In this document: piece by piece, positions 10,593 through 21,200 of the stretch
Layout: every line of letters starts with the position of its first letter
How positions within the stretch are numbered: position 1 is the stretch's first letter
Assembly (NCBI GenBank): GCA_011389765.1
Contig: JAABTT010000009.1
Coordinates: 1 to 64,000, forward strand
Source of the DNA: Desulfohalobiaceae bacterium S24
Lineage (GTDB): Bacteria; Desulfobacterota; Desulfovibrionia; Desulfovibrionales; Desulfothermaceae
Reading direction: 5' to 3'
Length of the DNA: 64,000 nt
Position numbers and translations under genes: made by a program
The notes under the pieces: model-generated
Database searches by the model: none
Told to the model about the DNA's origin: nothing
Seen by the model: only the letters and a program-made list of their open reading frames with translations

Positions 10593-10641
10593 AAATCGGA
10601 AATCGAAAATCGGAAATCGGAAATCGAAAATCGAAAATTCC
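10593..10641. repeat. heptanucleotide tandem repeat (AAATCGR)n
   Basis: aaatcgg aaatcga aaatcgg aaatcgg aaatcga aaatcga aaattcc. Confidence 0.9.
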
Positions 10642-10654
10642 ATACAGGCCGTTT

Positions 10655-11554
10655 ATGAATATAGAGTGCCCGAAGTGCGGTTTCAGCCGAGAGGTTGATG
10701 CTGATAAAATTCCTGATAAGGCCAAATTGGCGACATGTCCCAAATGCGGCCACAAGTTTCATTTTCGCAACCATGAAGAAGTTTTTGAACTCGATGAAGA
10801 GCGTGTCGAAGACGAAGCAGGGGAGCAGGATCAAACCGGGGCTGATCAGGAGGATATCTGGACGAAACTTGAATCTCTTGATCCCGAGACAGAGCAGCAG
10901 GAGCCCCCTTCTTTCAGCGGCGGACAATCGGAGGAGCGACGTACGGCAAGTCCGATCCCCTGGGAGGATCTGCAGACGCACGGACTGCTTCAGGGATTCT
11001 GGCTGACCTTAAGACTGGTGATGTTCGCTCCGGTCCAATTTTTCCGGGCCATGCCCCTGGAGACCGTTTATACGCAACCGCTCGTTTTTTATCTCATTGT
11101 GGCTGAAGTCCAGGTTTTGGCGCGTTTTTTCTGGGGTATGGCCGGGGTCATCCCCCAGGGGGAGACAAGCGGCGGCATGCTCGGCCTGGGATTGTTCGGC
11201 GGCGGTTCGGTCTTGATTTTATTTTTATACCCTGTTCTTATGACAGTGATGGTTTTCTTTGCCGCCGGCCTGAATCATATCTGTCTGCAGGCGGTTAAGT
11301 CAGGAGAGAGCGGATTTGCAGCGACGTTTAAAGTCGTGGCCTATGCCAACGGCCCGATGGTCCTGGCTGTTTTGCCCATGATCGGTCCCCTGGCCGGGAT
11401 GATCTGGGCTGTTGTCTGCACCTTTCTGGGGTTCAAAATTGTGCACAGAACCACCGGCCTCAAGGTCCTCGCGGCCATGTTGCTGCCGGTTGTTCTGCTG
11501 CTTGTGATCAGTTCACTGTTTTTTGTGGTCAATGGTGTTTCCGGAGTATGGTGA
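10655..11554 (+). CDS. zinc-ribbon plus Yip1-type membrane protein
   Basis: N-terminal CPKCGFSREVDADKIPDKAKLATCPKCGHKFHF zinc ribbon, C-terminal TM helices. Confidence 0.75.
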   Translation: MNIECPKCGFSREVDADKIPDKAKLATCPKCGHKFHFRNHEEVFELDEERVEDEAGEQDQTGADQEDIWTKLESLDPETEQQEPPSFSGGQSEERRTASPIPWEDLQTHGLLQGFWLTLRLVMFAPVQFFRAMPLETVYTQPLVFYLIVAEVQVLARFFWGMAGVIPQGETSGGMLGLGLFGGGSVLILFLYPVLMTVMVFFAAGLNHICLQAVKSGESGFAATFKVVAYANGPMVLAVLPMIGPLAGMIWAVVCTFLGFKIVHRTTGLKVLAAMLLPVVLLLVISSLFFVVNGVSGVW

Positions 11555-11567
11555 GGGCCGTGTTCAG

Positions 11568-11948
11568 ATGATGCATCAGGGATTGGGAAAAATGTGGAAG
11601 CGGGCGTTGGATGCCTGTGAAAAAATCGCAGCCTGGCTGAATCGGTATCAGACGCGGCGGAGACAGAAAAAACGGCTTTCAACTGGGAGCTTCAAGGCAC
11701 TGTGTGCAGAGATCAATGATGTGGCTGTTCTGTCTTCCCGGCTCTGGACCGAGGATATATTGTTTCAAAAACGGGTGGGCAAAATTATTGAGGAGATCGA
11801 AAAACTGGACAGCATGCTGGAAAAGCGGGCTTTTGATCGTTTGCCCCTGAAAAAGAAGGATGAATTACGGCGCCAGCTCATCCATTCCAGGCAGGAACTC
11901 ATGCACCGGGTGGAAACCGCCCCCTGTCCAACGGAGCGGATTCAGTGA
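11568..11948 (+). CDS. hypothetical protein
   Basis: ORF 11523..11948, likely ATG at 11568; directly follows the zinc-ribbon protein. Confidence 0.55.
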   Translation: MMHQGLGKMWKRALDACEKIAAWLNRYQTRRRQKKRLSTGSFKALCAEINDVAVLSSRLWTEDILFQKRVGKIIEEIEKLDSMLEKRAFDRLPLKKKDELRRQLIHSRQELMHRVETAPCPTERIQ

Positions 11949-12008
11949 TAGGATTTTCGATTTTTATTCAGCAATGTTCAATCTTCAATCTTCATTATTC
12001 AATTGCCT

Positions 12009-12980
12009 ATGAGTGATTTTTATCGAGGCCGACGTCTGCGGCGCTCAGTTGGCTTGCGAGAGCTTGTCCGGGAGACGGAACTGCGTCCTCAGGATCTGGT
12101 GCAGCCCTATTTCGTGGTGGAACATGATGATCCCGGGGCGCAGCTTCCCATTCCCTCCATGCCGGGGCAGTTTCAGCTTGGACTCCAGGCCTTGCAGGAG
12201 CGGGTCGCCAAGGCCAGGGACCATGGACTCAGGGCGGTGATTCTTTTTGGCATTCCGGACCACAAGGACGAAGTCGGGAGTCAGGCCTATGCAGCTGAAG
12301 GCATTATCCAACAGGCCGTGCGGAGACTGAAAAAGGCCTTTCCCGAATTGATCGTGATCACGGACCTGTGTCTCTGCGAATACACCTCCCATGGACATTG
12401 CGGGGTGATTCGCAATGAATATGTTCAAAATGATCCGACCTTGGAGCTTTTGGCCAGGACTGGAGTAGCCCAGGCCGAAGCCGGCGCGGACATGCTCGCT
12501 CCCTCGGATATGATGGACGGACGGGTCGGCGCCATTCGAGCCGCTCTGGACGAAAGCGGATATCCTGAACTTCCGATTCTCTCCTATGCCGTGAAATACG
12601 CCTCGGCTTTTTACGGACCGTTTCGAGATGCGGCCCAGAGTACTCCGGCCTTCGGCGACCGGAAGACCTACCAGATGGATTCTGCGAACCTTCGGGAAGG
12701 CTCCCGGGAAGCCCGGGCGGATATTGCCGAAGGGGCGGACATGCTCATGGTCAAACCGGCGCTTCCCTATCTGGATGTCTTGAGCCGTCTGCGCCAGGAA
12801 TGCGACCTCCCGCTGGCCGCCTATCATGTCAGCGGGGAATATTCCCTGATCAAGGCCGCCGGGGAAAAGGGCTGGATTGATGAACAGCAGGTGGTCTTGG
12901 AGAGTTTGACCGGGATCAAACGGGCCGGTGCGGATATCATCCTGACCTATTTTACAGAGATGGTCTTGAAAGAATTGTAG
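12009..12980 (+). CDS. hemB: delta-aminolevulinic acid dehydratase (porphobilinogen synthase)
   Basis: [48 protein letters not shown]. Confidence 0.96.
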   Translation: MSDFYRGRRLRRSVGLRELVRETELRPQDLVQPYFVVEHDDPGAQLPIPSMPGQFQLGLQALQERVAKARDHGLRAVILFGIPDHKDEVGSQAYAAEGIIQQAVRRLKKAFPELIVITDLCLCEYTSHGHCGVIRNEYVQNDPTLELLARTGVAQAEAGADMLAPSDMMDGRVGAIRAALDESGYPELPILSYAVKYASAFYGPFRDAAQSTPAFGDRKTYQMDSANLREGSREARADIAEGADMLMVKPALPYLDVLSRLRQECDLPLAAYHVSGEYSLIKAAGEKGWIDEQQVVLESLTGIKRAGADIILTYFTEMVLKEL

Positions 12981-13055
12981 AGGGGCACTATGGTTCATCC
13001 GCTTTTGAAAGTGGGAACCCTGCTTGGAAGGACTTATATCATAGCACCTTCTGAC

Positions 13056-13085
13056 TGGATTCCGGCCTCCGCCGGAATGACGGAC
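13056..13085. repeat. short REP-like palindrome
   Basis: ggattccggcctccgccggaatgacgga, same core as 1974 and 17632. Confidence 0.7.
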
Positions 13086-13186
13086 AAGAGAATGAGGCAT
13101 CTGAAGAACTGAAAGTACGCAAAAACTGGATGATCTCTGACTTAAGTTCAAAACTATTATTTTAAGAGTAAAATCCAAAATTTTAT

Positions 13187-14332
13187 ATGCAACATGTCCC
13201 TGATCTGCGCTTGATCGCCTGGGAGGTGACCCGGGCCTGCAATCTGGCCTGCAAGCACTGCCGGGCCGAGGCCTGCGCCGAACCCTTTCCCGGCGAATTG
13301 AGTACCCGGGAGGGCCTGGATCTGATCGACACCTTTCCGGAAACCGGGAATCCGATCATCATCTTTACCGGGGGCGAGCCTCTCCTGCGCCGGGACGTTT
13401 TTGAACTGGTCGCCCATGCCAAAAGCAAGGGCTTGAAATGCGTCATGGCCCCGAACGGGACCCTGATCACCCCGGAAATCGTCCAGAAGATGAAGGACAG
13501 CGGTCTGGAGCGGATCTCCATTTCCCTGGACGGTCCGGATCAGGCGAGTCATGATCGCTTTCGAGGCGTTTCCGGCGCTTTTGACGCGGCCCTCAGAGGC
13601 ATTGACGATTTGCGGGCCGGTGGAATGCCTTTTCAAATCAACACCACGGTCACCCGGGACAACCTGAAGAGCTTTCAAGATATTTTTTATCTGGCCCAGG
13701 ATCTGGGGGCTGTGGCTTGGCATATATTTTTGCTGGTTCCCGCGGGGCGGGCTGATGAACTCCGGCAGGAGGTGATCAGTGCCCGGGAGTATGAACAGGT
13801 TTTGAACTGGTTTTATGATTTCCGCAAGACCACGGATATGCACTTGAAAGCCACCTGCGCGCCGCATTATTTTCGCATCCTCAGACAGCGGGCCAAAGAG
13901 GACGGCATTGCGGTCAATTTTGGAAATTTTGGCTTGGAAGGGATCAGCCGGGGCTGTCTCGGCGGGATCGGGTTTTGCTTTATCTCCCATTCCGGCCAGG
14001 TGCAGCCCTGCGGATATCTGGATCTGGACTGCGGGCAGGTCCGGGAGGAGCGTTTCCCGGAGATCTGGGCCAAGTCTTCAAAGTTTTTGGAACTCCGGGA
14101 CAAATCCTGCTATCAGGGTAAATGCGGGTACTGCGAATATCACAAGGTCTGCGGCGGCTGCCGGGCCAGAGCTCAGACCATGAACGGCCATTATCTGGCT
14201 GAAGAACCGCTGTGCCTGTATGAACCACTGCAGAAGGAGGTCAGAAGTCAGAAGTCGGAGGTCGGTCGGACAGGGGAAAATGTCAGAAATCGGAGGCCGG
14301 AAGTCGGCCGGAAAAAGAGGTCAGAAGACTGA
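13187..14332 (+). CDS. ahbD: radical SAM/SPASM protein, AhbD-like heme synthase (siroheme-dependent heme pathway)
   Basis: AWEVTRACNLACKHCRAEA radical SAM motif, SPASM-type C-terminal Cys cluster, adjacent to hemB; C-terminal tail from repeat DNA. Confidence 0.8.
   Translation: MQHVPDLRLIAWEVTRACNLACKHCRAEACAEPFPGELSTREGLDLIDTFPETGNPIIIFTGGEPLLRRDVFELVAHAKSKGLKCVMAPNGTLITPEIVQKMKDSGLERISISLDGPDQASHDRFRGVSGAFDAALRGIDDLRAGGMPFQINTTVTRDNLKSFQDIFYLAQDLGAVAWHIFLLVPAGRADELRQEVISAREYEQVLNWFYDFRKTTDMHLKATCAPHYFRILRQRAKEDGIAVNFGNFGLEGISRGCLGGIGFCFISHSGQVQPCGYLDLDCGQVREERFPEIWAKSSKFLELRDKSCYQGKCGYCEYHKVCGGCRARAQTMNGHYLAEEPLCLYEPLQKEVRSQKSEVGRTGENVRNRRPEVGRKKRSED
14240..14267. repeat. heptanucleotide repeat (GTCAGAA/GTCGGAG)n in the ahbD 3' end
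   Basis: gtcagaa gtcagaa gtcggag gtcggtc. Confidence 0.75.
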
Positions 14333-14393
14333 AGAGAGAGGAAAATGGGTATGTAATTTTCCTTTTTTGTTTCTTTTTTGAAAAAAGAAAGCG

Positions 14394-14436
14394 ATAAATA
14401 AAAGGCGGCCGGTCTTTCCGGCCGCCTTTTATTTAT
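14394..14436. terminator. bidirectional intrinsic terminator between ahbD and pyk
   Basis: ATAAATAAAAGGCGGCCGG-TCTTT-CCGGCCGCCTTTTATTTAT near-perfect inverted repeat between convergent genes. Confidence 0.85.
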
Positions 14437-15877
14437 AATAGATCTTGATGAGATTGGTGTGATCCGTCTGCTGGCCGGGCGTCGGTTGCCCCGAGGTCAG
14501 AACCAGGGATTCGCCGTGTGCAAAGAGATCGGATTTTTGAATAAAGGATTCGATCCGTTCCAGGTGATTCGGGGTGGATGGATCGGACAGCCCGGGCCGG
14601 ACCCCCCAGTAAAAATTCAAGAGCCGAATGGTCAAGGGATCGGGCGTCAGGGCATAAATGGGATGGACCGGCCTGCGGCTGGAGAGAAAGGCCGCGGTGA
14701 TACCGGTGGTGGAATGGCTGACCAGGGCGGAGCTATCGGTGTTCTCAGCCAGAAGGCAGGCGGAATAGGCCAGGTATTTCCCGGGATTCTTTTCTTTTTT
14801 CGGAGGATATGGACCACCGATCCGCTCCAGGTAATAGGCCTCGGCCTTTTCGGCGATTTTGCGGATGAACTCCACCGCTTCCAGGGGATATTTTCCCACG
14901 GCTGTTTCTTCGGAGAGCATGACGCAGTCCGCTCCGTCGTGAATGGCGTTGGCTACATCGGTGGTTTCCGCCCGGGTGGGCAGGGGGTTGTGCACCATGG
15001 ACAGCAGCATCTGAGTGGCCACGATCACGGGTTTCTGGGCGTGCCGGCAAGCCCTGATGATTTTTTTCTGGGTCACCGGCAGCTCCTCCAGGGGACACTC
15101 CAGTCCCAGGTCCCCCCGGGCCACCATGATCCCGTCCGCCAATTGCAGGATAGCCTCCAGATGCTCCAAGGCGCCGGCCCGTTCCAATTTGGCAATGACC
15201 GGCACCCGGTCTGCAACATGGGTGGCAATCTCCGCCTTGATCTTTTCCAAATCCGACTGGTGCTGGACAAAAGAGAGGGCAAAGGCATTAAAGCCCAGAT
15301 CCAGGGCCTCATGGAGGTAGCTGACGTCCTTTTCGGTCAGGGCGGGCAGGGGGACGGTCATCCCGGGGAAGGTTATGCCTTTATTGGAGGACAACAACCC
15401 CCCGTTTTCCGCCTGAAGGCTGAAAAGAGCGCCTGGGCGCAGAACCTCTTTGACCCGGAAGCGGAGCATGCCGTCGCTGAGGCTGACCAGGGTCTCAGAG
15501 GATAATTCCTGCAATATCTCCGGAAAATCTAGACTGATGAAAATCCCTTCACTTTGCTGATCCCTGACTTCGGGCAGGCCCAGGAAAATGGTCTGCCCCG
15601 GGAGAATCTCCACCGGAGAATCGGCCACTTCGCCGATGCGCAGCTTGGGGCCGCTCAGATCACCCATGATGGTCAAGGCCAGGTTCAGGTCCTGCTCGAT
15701 TTGGCGAATCAGGGCAATGGCCGGCTTGAAGTCAAGCGGCGGGGCATGGGAAAAGTTCAGACGAAAGATGCGCACCCCGGATCGGACCATGCCCTTCATG
15801 ATTTCATAGTCCATGGAGCTTGGACCGAGGGTGGCGATAATTTTGATGTGCAGTGAATCGAGATTGTGTGGCATCAT
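14429..15877 (-). CDS. pyk: pyruvate kinase
   Basis: IIATLGPSSMDYEIMKGMVRSGVRIFRLNFSHA, MVARGDLGLECPLEELPVTQKKII, VMLSEETAVGKYP. Confidence 0.96.
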   Translation of the reverse strand: MMPHNLDSLHIKIIATLGPSSMDYEIMKGMVRSGVRIFRLNFSHAPPLDFKPAIALIRQIEQDLNLALTIMGDLSGPKLRIGEVADSPVEILPGQTIFLGLPEVRDQQSEGIFISLDFPEILQELSSETLVSLSDGMLRFRVKEVLRPGALFSLQAENGGLLSSNKGITFPGMTVPLPALTEKDVSYLHEALDLGFNAFALSFVQHQSDLEKIKAEIATHVADRVPVIAKLERAGALEHLEAILQLADGIMVARGDLGLECPLEELPVTQKKIIRACRHAQKPVIVATQMLLSMVHNPLPTRAETTDVANAIHDGADCVMLSEETAVGKYPLEAVEFIRKIAEKAEAYYLERIGGPYPPKKEKNPGKYLAYSACLLAENTDSSALVSHSTTGITAAFLSSRRPVHPIYALTPDPLTIRLLNFYWGVRPGLSDPSTPNHLERIESFIQKSDLFAHGESLVLTSGQPTPGQQTDHTNLIKIYYK

Positions 15878-15890
15878 GCTCCCTGCTTAT

Positions 15891-16826
15891 TTATCCGGCG
15901 TTTTCCGGGCGGGGATGCATACCGGCTGCTTCGCAGATTTCCGGGACTTTCTCCTCCCATTCAATGGCCATGATATGGAAGCCCTTGACCCCCTGACATT
16001 CCTTGAGCCGCTGGATGGATTCGATAGCGATCTTGATCCCCTCCGCCTGCTGTTTGTCCTTCGGCGTATCGGACATACGCTTGACCAAGGCGTCCGGAAT
16101 GTCCATCCCCGGGACCCGTTTGGCCATGAACTTGGCCATGCCGGCCGATTTGAAGGGAGTGATCCCGGCCATGATACAGGTCTTTTCATGCAGACCTCTT
16201 TCCCTGACATCATGCATCCATTGTTCAAATTTTTCAAGGTTGAAAATGCACTGGGTCTGGATATATTCGGCCCCGGCAGCCACCTTTTTGGCCAGTCTGG
16301 GAACCCTGATTTCATAAGGGTCGGCAAAAGGGTTGGCCGCCGCTCCCACGAACATCCGGGGTGGCCGCTTGATATCGTCGCCACCTAGAAATTTGCCTTC
16401 ATCGCGCATCTGACGTGCGGTTTGAATCAGCTGCATGGAATCAAGATCGTGGACATTCTGCCCCTGGGCGCAGTCCCCGAAGCTCTGGTGGTCGCCGGAG
16501 AGGCAGAGGAGGTTGTGGATGTCAAAGGAGGCCGCTCCCAGAAGATCGCTCTGCATGGCAATCCGGTTACGGTCCCGGGTGACCATCTGCAGGATCGGCT
16601 CCAGTCCCATCTGCTTGATGTGGATGCAGGAGGCCAGGCTGCAGAGCCGGGTCATGGCCGTCTGATTGTCGGTGATATTGATGGCGTCGACATGATCTTT
16701 GATCATCTCGGCCTTTTTCGTTACGGCCTCCGGATCGCTTCCCCGGGGAGGACCGCATTCGGAGGTGACCGCGATATGTCCGGCTGCAAATACCTGTTCC
16801 AGCTTGCTCGGTGTCTTCAGATTCAT
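15891..16826 (-). CDS. metF: methylenetetrahydrofolate reductase, MetF subunit
   Basis: VTSECGPPRGSDPEAVTKKAEMIKDHVDAINITDNQTA, LCLSGDH; start overlaps the metV stop. Confidence 0.93.
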   Translation of the reverse strand: MNLKTPSKLEQVFAAGHIAVTSECGPPRGSDPEAVTKKAEMIKDHVDAINITDNQTAMTRLCSLASCIHIKQMGLEPILQMVTRDRNRIAMQSDLLGAASFDIHNLLCLSGDHQSFGDCAQGQNVHDLDSMQLIQTARQMRDEGKFLGGDDIKRPPRMFVGAAANPFADPYEIRVPRLAKKVAAGAEYIQTQCIFNLEKFEQWMHDVRERGLHEKTCIMAGITPFKSAGMAKFMAKRVPGMDIPDALVKRMSDTPKDKQQAEGIKIAIESIQRLKECQGVKGFHIMAIEWEEKVPEICEAAGMHPRPENAG

Positions 16827-17491
16827 GACTGCACATCCTCCCTCTCCACTTTTCTCGGCCCGCCGGCCCTGTCCGCGGACCAGTCCTTGACCGGGCTCAA
16901 GGTTTCATACTCCTCCAATCGGCCCAGGGAATCCAGGCGATCGACGATCAACTGCCAAGCGCAGGCCAGGTCCGGGTTGATTTCGCATTTGCCGTTGCTG
17001 GACCCGCCGCAGGGACCGTTCATGATCCGTTTGGCGCAGCGGGAGACCGGGCAGATTCCGCCGGTACGGGCCAGGATGCACTGTCCGCAGGCCTGGCAGC
17101 GTTCGGTCCACAGACCCCGGTGCTCGGTGGCTCCCAGAAAACAGGTGTTCACGCCGGGATAGATGGGCAGGCCCGGATAGTGTTCGGCCGTGAACTGAAC
17201 CCCGACTCCGCAGGCCAGGGAGACCAGCGCGTCATACTGGTCGGAGACGCCCCGGATTTCTTCCACATATTCCGAATCGCACTGCCGCTCCAGGGTCAAT
17301 TCCTCGATATTCTTTTCCCGGCCCTGATTCAAAAAATACATGCGCAGGGCCGAAGCCAGGATCTCGACTTCCTTTTTGCCTCCGGCCTCGCAGACCGTGA
17401 CGCACTCATTGCAGCCCAGAATAAGAATTCTTTCATGATCCTTGATCTCCTCGACGATCTCTTCTATAGGCTTTTTATCAGCAACTATCAT
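16823..17491 (-). CDS. metV: MetV-like methylenetetrahydrofolate reductase C-terminal/zinc Fe-S subunit
   Basis: Cys-rich CRACGQC-type C-terminus (CQACGQCILARTGGICPVSRCAKRIMNGPCGGSSNGKCEI), paired with metF. Confidence 0.88.
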   Translation of the reverse strand: MIVADKKPIEEIVEEIKDHERILILGCNECVTVCEAGGKKEVEILASALRMYFLNQGREKNIEELTLERQCDSEYVEEIRGVSDQYDALVSLACGVGVQFTAEHYPGLPIYPGVNTCFLGATEHRGLWTERCQACGQCILARTGGICPVSRCAKRIMNGPCGGSSNGKCEINPDLACAWQLIVDRLDSLGRLEEYETLSPVKDWSADRAGGPRKVEREDVQS

Positions 17492-17561
17492 AAGCTTACC
17501 CCGTCCGGTTCATAATTTTCGATTTTCAATTCGGTCTAGCCCAATTTTTTCCTTAAATCCT

Positions 17562-17700
17562 TGTATGAAAATTCGATTTTTCTTACTCCGTCACCCCGGC
17601 GTAGGCCGGGGTCCAGCTCTTACATTTCAATCTGGATTCCGGCCTACGCCGGAATGACGGAGGTGGTGGACCAATAGTTTCTTTCTCTGATCAAACTGGC
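17562..17700. repeat. dispersed REP-like element, copy 2 (see 1875-2042)
   Basis: tcaccccggcgtaggccggggtccagctcttacattt...ctggattccggcctacgccggaatgacggaggtggt.gaccaatagtttctt...gatcaaactggc shared with 1875-2042. Confidence 0.85.
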
Positions 17701-17812
17701 AGTCGTGGATTTCAAAATGAATAGCAAAACAGTTAATCATAATATTGTATTAAATATCAAATAATTATGTGTCAGATTTGCCAGAGGCAGGGCTGATACC
17801 TGAAACCTTGCG

Positions 17813-18247
17813 TTAGGCCGCCTTCTTGTGTCTTGGCTGCTTGATCGGGCTGGGCCCCAACTCCATGATGGTCTCGTAAATCTCCTGGGCGTACTGGGCG
17901 AATCTCGGCCCTTCGCCGGATGAGAGGTTGAACATCTTGACCCTGTTTCCTCCCACTCCAATGGTATCCAGGATTTTTTGGGCCTGCTCCACCCGTTTCC
18001 TGGCCCGCAGGTTTCCGGTCAGGAAGTGGCAGTCCCCCTCCAGGCAGCCCACCACGGCCACACCGTCGGCTCCTTTTTCAAAGGCCCGCAGCACGTGGAT
18101 GATGTCCACCTTGCCGGTACAGGGAACCCGAATGATCTTCAAGCTCGGAGGATAGGTCAAACGCATCGAACCTGCCAGGTCCGCGGCATTGTATCCTCAG
18201 TAGCTGCAGCAGAAGGCGACAATGATCGGGTTGAATGCCTGGGTCAT
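17813..18247 (-). CDS. mvhD: MvhD-family hydrogenase/HdrA-associated iron-sulfur protein, selenoprotein (in-frame TGA at 18197-18199 = Sec, codon 17)
   Basis: Reads [49 protein letters not shown]... across the TGA; ATG overlaps the hdrA stop. Confidence 0.9.
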
Positions 18248-21200
18248 ACGGCTTCCTCCAGTAAGGCGTCAATTTTGCACATAAGTTGTTCGTCCTCGTA
18301 CCAGTTCAATTTGATGGCCTTGGCCGGGCATTCCGAAGCACAAATTCCGCAGCCGTGGCACATGGCTTCGTCGATCTCGCTGACGCCCTGATCGTTGATC
18401 CTGGGAATGCCGTGCGGGCAGGAGCGGACGCAGATCAGACAGGCGGCGCATTTGTCCGAATCCACGCTGGCCGTCACCGCGGACAGGGTCAGGTAGGGCT
18501 GGGAGAGCAGGGAAATGGCCCTGGAGGCCGCGGCCTTGGCCTGGGCCACTGCTTCGCCGATCAGCTTGGGACTGTGGGCCGTGCCGCAGACGTACATGCC
18601 TTCGGTGCTCATCTCCACCGGCCGCAATTTGACGTGGGCTTCCAAAAAATAGCCTTCTTCATTTCTGGGCGCCTTGAGGACCGAGGCCAGTTCTTCGGTG
18701 TCTTGGGCGCGCATGCCGGCGCTCAGGACCAGGAGATCACTGTCCGCCTGCAGCCGGCGTCCGAGCACGGGATCATCAAAGCTGACTTTTAGGGCTTCTG
18801 CAGTGGCCTCCACCCGGGGCGGATCCTCCGGGGTATATCGGAAAAAGAGAACCCCCTTTTGCCGGGCCAGGGTGTAATAGTCCTCGAGCAGGCCGTACAT
18901 GCGGATGTCCCGGTAGAGGATGGACACCGTGGCCTCCGGGTTCTGCTCCTTGATGTGCAGGGCGTTCTTGACGGCGCTCTGGCAGCAGATCCGGGAGCAA
19001 TTCGGGTTGTCTTCATTCCGGGAGCCGACACATTGGATCATGACCACGTTCTTCAGGTCCCGGGCCCCGCTCTGCTCCAGCCGGTCCGTGAGCTCCAGCT
19101 GGGTGCAGACCCGTTCGTCCCGGCCGTAGAGGTACTCCTCCGGCCGGTATTCCTGAGCCCCGGTGGCCAGAATAATGGCCCCGTGCTCGATCTTTCGTTC
19201 ATACATCCCGGGTCCCACCAGGACTTCAGTGGTGAAGTTCCCTTTGAATCCGGAAAAATTCACCACCAGGGACTGGGTCAAGACCTGGATCTTGGGATGG
19301 TTTTCCACGCGTAGAATCAAATCCTTGAGACCGGCCTGGACATCGGTTCCGTCGATGGCGGCGTGCAAGCGGCGGGCCAGGCCCCCGAGTGCGGCCTCTT
19401 TTTCCAGGAGGACACACTCGAACCCCTGTTCGGCCAGACCCAGGGCGGCGGTCATGCCGGCCAGCCCGCCGCCGACCACCACACTCCGCTTGTTGACCGG
19501 GATCTGTTTTTCGTGGAGCGGGGACAGGGTCGCTGAGCGGGAAACGGCCATGCGGACCAGTTCCTTGGCCTTTTGGGTGGCCGCGTCAAAGGCCCCCCCG
19601 TGCACCCAGGAATTTTGATTGCGGATATTGGCCATCTCGAAGAGGTACTTGTTCAGACCGCAGGCCTCCAGGGTGTCCATGAAGATGGGCTCGTGGGTTT
19701 TCGGGGAGCAGGAAGCCACCACCACCCGATTCAGTCGTTTCTCCTTGATGATGGCCTTCATGTTGTTCTGGGAGTCCTCGGAGCAGGTGAACAGGTTGAT
19801 CCCGGCAAAGGCCACCCCGGGCAGTTCGGAGGCGTAGGCCGTGACCGCCTTGGTGTCCACCCCGCCGGCGATATTGATGCCGCAGTTGCAGACAAAGACC
19901 CCGATGCGCAGATCTTCATTGCTGATGTCCTGCTCCTCGGGCAGGTCCACGGACCGGGTCTCGGTGTGGCGGGCGCCGGACAGCGGGGCGCCGGCAGCGC
20001 AGGCCGCAGCGCTGGCTTCGGTCACTGATTCGGGGATGTCCTTGGGGCCCTGAAAGACGCCGGAAACAAAAATCCCCGGCCGGCTGGTCTCCACCGGGGA
20101 AAAGGTCCCGGTTCTGGCGAAGTTGGAGGCATTCAGCTCCAGTCCGAGCTTATGGGCCAGGTCAATGGTCGATGGCTGGATCTGCAGACCGACGGACAGG
20201 ACCACCAGATCGAAGATCTCTTCGCGCAGTTCCCCGGATTCATCGAAGTATTGCAGGGCGAGATCTCCGGAATCCTGGATAGGGACCACACTGTGCACCC
20301 GGGATTTGATGAACCTGACCCCCTCCTGGTCCTTGGCCCGGTTGTAATACTTTTCGAAATCCTTGCCAAAGGTCCGGATGTCCATGTTGAAGATGGCGCA
20401 GTCCATGTCCGAGTGGGCGTGTTCCTTGGCGATCATGGCCTCTTTGATGGCGTACATGCAGCAGACCGAGGAACAGTAGCTGTTCTTGGAACGATTGATG
20501 TCCCTGGACCCCACGCATTGCAGCCAGGCTATCTTTTTCGGCTCCTGGCGGTCGTATGGCCGGGTCAGATTCCCGAAATATGGGCCGGAAGCACTCAGTA
20601 TCCGCTCGAATTCGGCGCTGGTGACCACGTTGGAATGGATCCCGTAACTCAGGTGATCGAGATCCCCTGGATTGTATTCTTCGCTGCCCGGGCAGAGGAT
20701 CACGGAGCCTACCCGGATCTCGGTGGTGCTCGGTTGATCCTCGTATTTGACTGCCCCGGCCAGACACATTTTTTCACAGAGACCGCAGCCGATGCAGGCC
20801 TCCTGATCGATGGCGAAGGACAGGGGAATGGCCTGAGGATAGTCGATATAGGTGGCCTTTCGGTATTGCAGGCCTTTGTTGTAGGTGTCCACTGCGGCGA
20901 CCGGACAGTGGGAGGCGCAATTGCCGCATCCGGTGCAGGTGAGGGGATCGATGAAGCGGGGCTTGTGGGCCACGCTAACCCGGAAGTTTCCCTGTTCGCC
21001 TTCCAGGGTCTCGATCTCGCTGTTGGCGATGATGTTCACATTCAGATGCCGGCCGACCTCGACCAGTTTCGGGGAGATGACTCACATGGCGCAGTCATTG
21101 GTGGGAAAGGTCTTGTCCAGCTTGGACATCATCCCGCCGATGCTCGGCGATTTCTCCAGGAGATAGACCCGGAAACCGGAATTGGCCAGATCCAGAGAGG

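Noticed and set aside
10509-10641. Possible CRISPR-like array
   Set aside because: Units are 7 nt and contiguous, with no spacers and no cas genes.
10371-10755. ORFs encoding IFDFRFPISDFRF / NVQRSTFDVRRSTF-type peptides
   Set aside because: Translation artefacts of the 7-nt repeats, not genuine proteins.
12045-13178. 377-aa minus-strand ORF over hemB
   Set aside because: Antisense to unambiguous HemB motifs.
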